From contig NZ_CP109031.1 of NCBI RefSeq assembly GCF_036226925.1, forward strand, positions 7,192,001 to 7,256,000: a stretch of DNA of 64,000 bases, in the 5' to 3' direction. The position numbers and the translations under genes are program-made. Each line of letters starts with the position of its first letter. Within the stretch, counting starts at the first letter, position 1. This DNA is from Streptomyces sp. NBC_00659 (GTDB lineage: Bacteria > Actinomycetota > Actinomycetes > Streptomycetales > Streptomycetaceae). A model generated the notes under the pieces. That model did not search any database and was not told the origin of the DNA. It saw only the letters and a list, made by a program, of their open reading frames with translations. Below, in pieces: positions 60,453-64,000 of this stretch.

Positions 60453-61183
60453 GCGAGCCGTACGTCGTCGGAGTCGACACCGGTCATACGTGTGCCCTGC
60501 GGGAGGCCGACCATCTGGTGCGCGCGCTCGCCGCGGAACTCGGCCTGCCCGCGGACGTGCTGGGCTGCACGCACCACGTACGGGACGGGCGGCGGCCGCA
60601 CACGGCGCTGTCCTTCGCCGTGCCGTCGGAGCGGGTCGCCCGTGCGGCCTGGCGGTGGCTCACGGAGAACGGCTCCGGCAGGCCCGCCACCGGCACCGGC
60701 ACCGGCACCATCGCCGGCACCATCGCCGGCACCATCGCCGGTGCCGGTGCCGGTGCCGGGGAAGGCGACGGGGGCGGGGGAGCCGGTGGATCGGGTGCCG
60801 GTCCTGACGCCGGGACCGGCACCCTCCTGGGTGTCGCCTTCGGCGGCGACCGGCACGGGCCCGACGAACTCGCGGCCGGAGCCGCCCACGCGGCCGCCGA
60901 ACACAGGGCGCGCACGGGCGGCCGTGCCGTCCTGTACCCGGGAGTCGACGCCCTGACCGGTGTCCTGACCGTCGCACGGCTGCTGGAGGTCTCCGCGGTG
61001 GACCAGGTCGCCGTGCTCGGCTCGCCCGGAGGGGCCGCCAGGGAGGCGAAGCTGGTCACCCGCGACCACGTCCGCCCCGAGTGGCGCGAGGGCCGGCTCG
61101 TCCTCGCGGCGATGCCGGCCGTCGGCGGCACCCTGGTGCCCTTCGAGGTCCCGGACCCGACACCCTGCTGCGCCGACCACTGA
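60449..61183 (+). CDS. Hypothetical protein with repetitive linker, coupled to the PHP gene
   Basis: 244 residues. N-terminal domain VVGVDTGHTCALREADHLVRALAAELGLPADVLGCTHHVRDG to WRWLTENG, then a 50-residue Gly/Thr/Ala linker, then a second domain LLGVAFGGDRHGPDELAAGAAHAAAEHRARTG to VAAMPAVGG-like LAAMPAVGGTLVPFEVPDPTPCCADH. No family is recognised. The GTG overlaps the PHP stop (GTGA), so the products are probably made together. The linker DNA is a perfect hairpin. Confidence 0.7.
   Translation: MSEPYVVGVDTGHTCALREADHLVRALAAELGLPADVLGCTHHVRDGRRPHTALSFAVPSERVARAAWRWLTENGSGRPATGTGTGTIAGTIAGTIAGAGAGAGEGDGGGGAGGSGAGPDAGTGTLLGVAFGGDRHGPDELAAGAAHAAAEHRARTGGRAVLYPGVDALTGVLTVARLLEVSAVDQVAVLGSPGGAAREAKLVTRDHVRPEWREGRLVLAAMPAVGGTLVPFEVPDPTPCCADH
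60690..60759 (+). repeat. Perfect 20-bp inverted repeat with tandem-repeat loop inside a coding region
   Basis: Left arm 60690-60709 (CCGGCACC repeats) and right arm 60740-60759 (GGTGCCGG repeats) pair perfectly; the 30-nt loop holds 2.5 copies of ATCGCCGGCACC. Encodes the low-complexity Gly/Thr/Ala linker. Confidence 0.9.
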
Positions 61184-61227
61184 CGGGTGCGGCCGGACGG
61201 CCGGGGAGAGCCGTCCGGCCGCACCCG
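61184..61227. terminator. Bidirectional terminator between convergent genes
   Basis: Eighteen-bp perfect arms (61184-61201 and 61210-61227) around an 8-nt loop, immediately after the hypothetical gene's stop codon and 12 nt before the GH2 stop codon. Confidence 0.9.
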
Positions 61228-61238
61228 GACCGAGGGCC

Positions 61239-64000
<2,762 letters not shown>

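Overview
The window is high-GC chromosomal DNA from a Streptomyces-type actinomycete. Reasons: nearly every codon ends in G or C, many genes are secreted enzymes or Streptomyces-type families (SAV2148-type HEPN protein, paired AraC regulators), TTA is almost absent from codon use, and many genes have a TAnnnT box 6-7 nt before the start codon. No rRNA, tRNA or CRISPR array was seen.

Layout. 0-6 kb: a cytochrome P450 overlapping treY tail to tail, then glgX (alpha-glucan to trehalose metabolism). 6-8.4 kb: a secreted copper amine oxidase split over two genes. 8.5-16.7 kb: housekeeping and hypothetical genes (HEPN protein, DEDDh exonuclease, APH-fold kinase, MMPL exporter, DUF1697, DsbA-like protein). 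16-25.5 kb: one long minus-strand sulfur operon. It reads leader peptide, sulfite reductase, small zinc ribbon, cysH, cysC, cysD, cysN, an SsuABC-like sulfonate transporter and a CbiX-type chelatase, mostly with 4-nt stop/start overlaps. It covers uptake, sulfate activation, reduction to sulfide and probably siroheme supply. 25.6-31 kb: GNAT, secreted protein, GAF regulator, AidB-like acyl-CoA dehydrogenase. 31.1-32.9 kb: an IS200/IS605 element with a dead tnpA and an intact tnpB. 33-43.3 kb: YihY-type membrane protein, an NmrA-like reductase with two AraC regulators, VOC, ThuA, carboxylesterase, homocysteine methyltransferase, SDR/LysR pair. 43.4-52.7 kb: secreted plant-polysaccharide enzymes (GH43 with ricin domain, PL4 rhamnogalacturonan lyase, GDSL acetylesterase, DUF2264). 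52.8-64 kb: rhomboid protease, MMPL/TetR pair, enoyl-CoA hydratase, TetR, PHP-domain protein, a hypothetical protein and a GH2 beta-galactosidase cut by the window end.

The most unusual content is a two-gene operon at 45.0-47.7 kb, placed inside the pectin-degradation genes. It encodes an EACC1-like adaptor and a caspase-HSP70 fusion. The fusion contains the only in-frame TTA codon I found in the window, so it is probably under bldA control. This looks like a conflict (immunity or programmed death) module. Other notable points are the Trp before the cofactor Tyr in the split amine oxidase, nine leaderless-type promoters, a Cys-containing leader peptide before the sulfur operon, and a TnpB element whose end replaces the upstream part of a neighbouring promoter.
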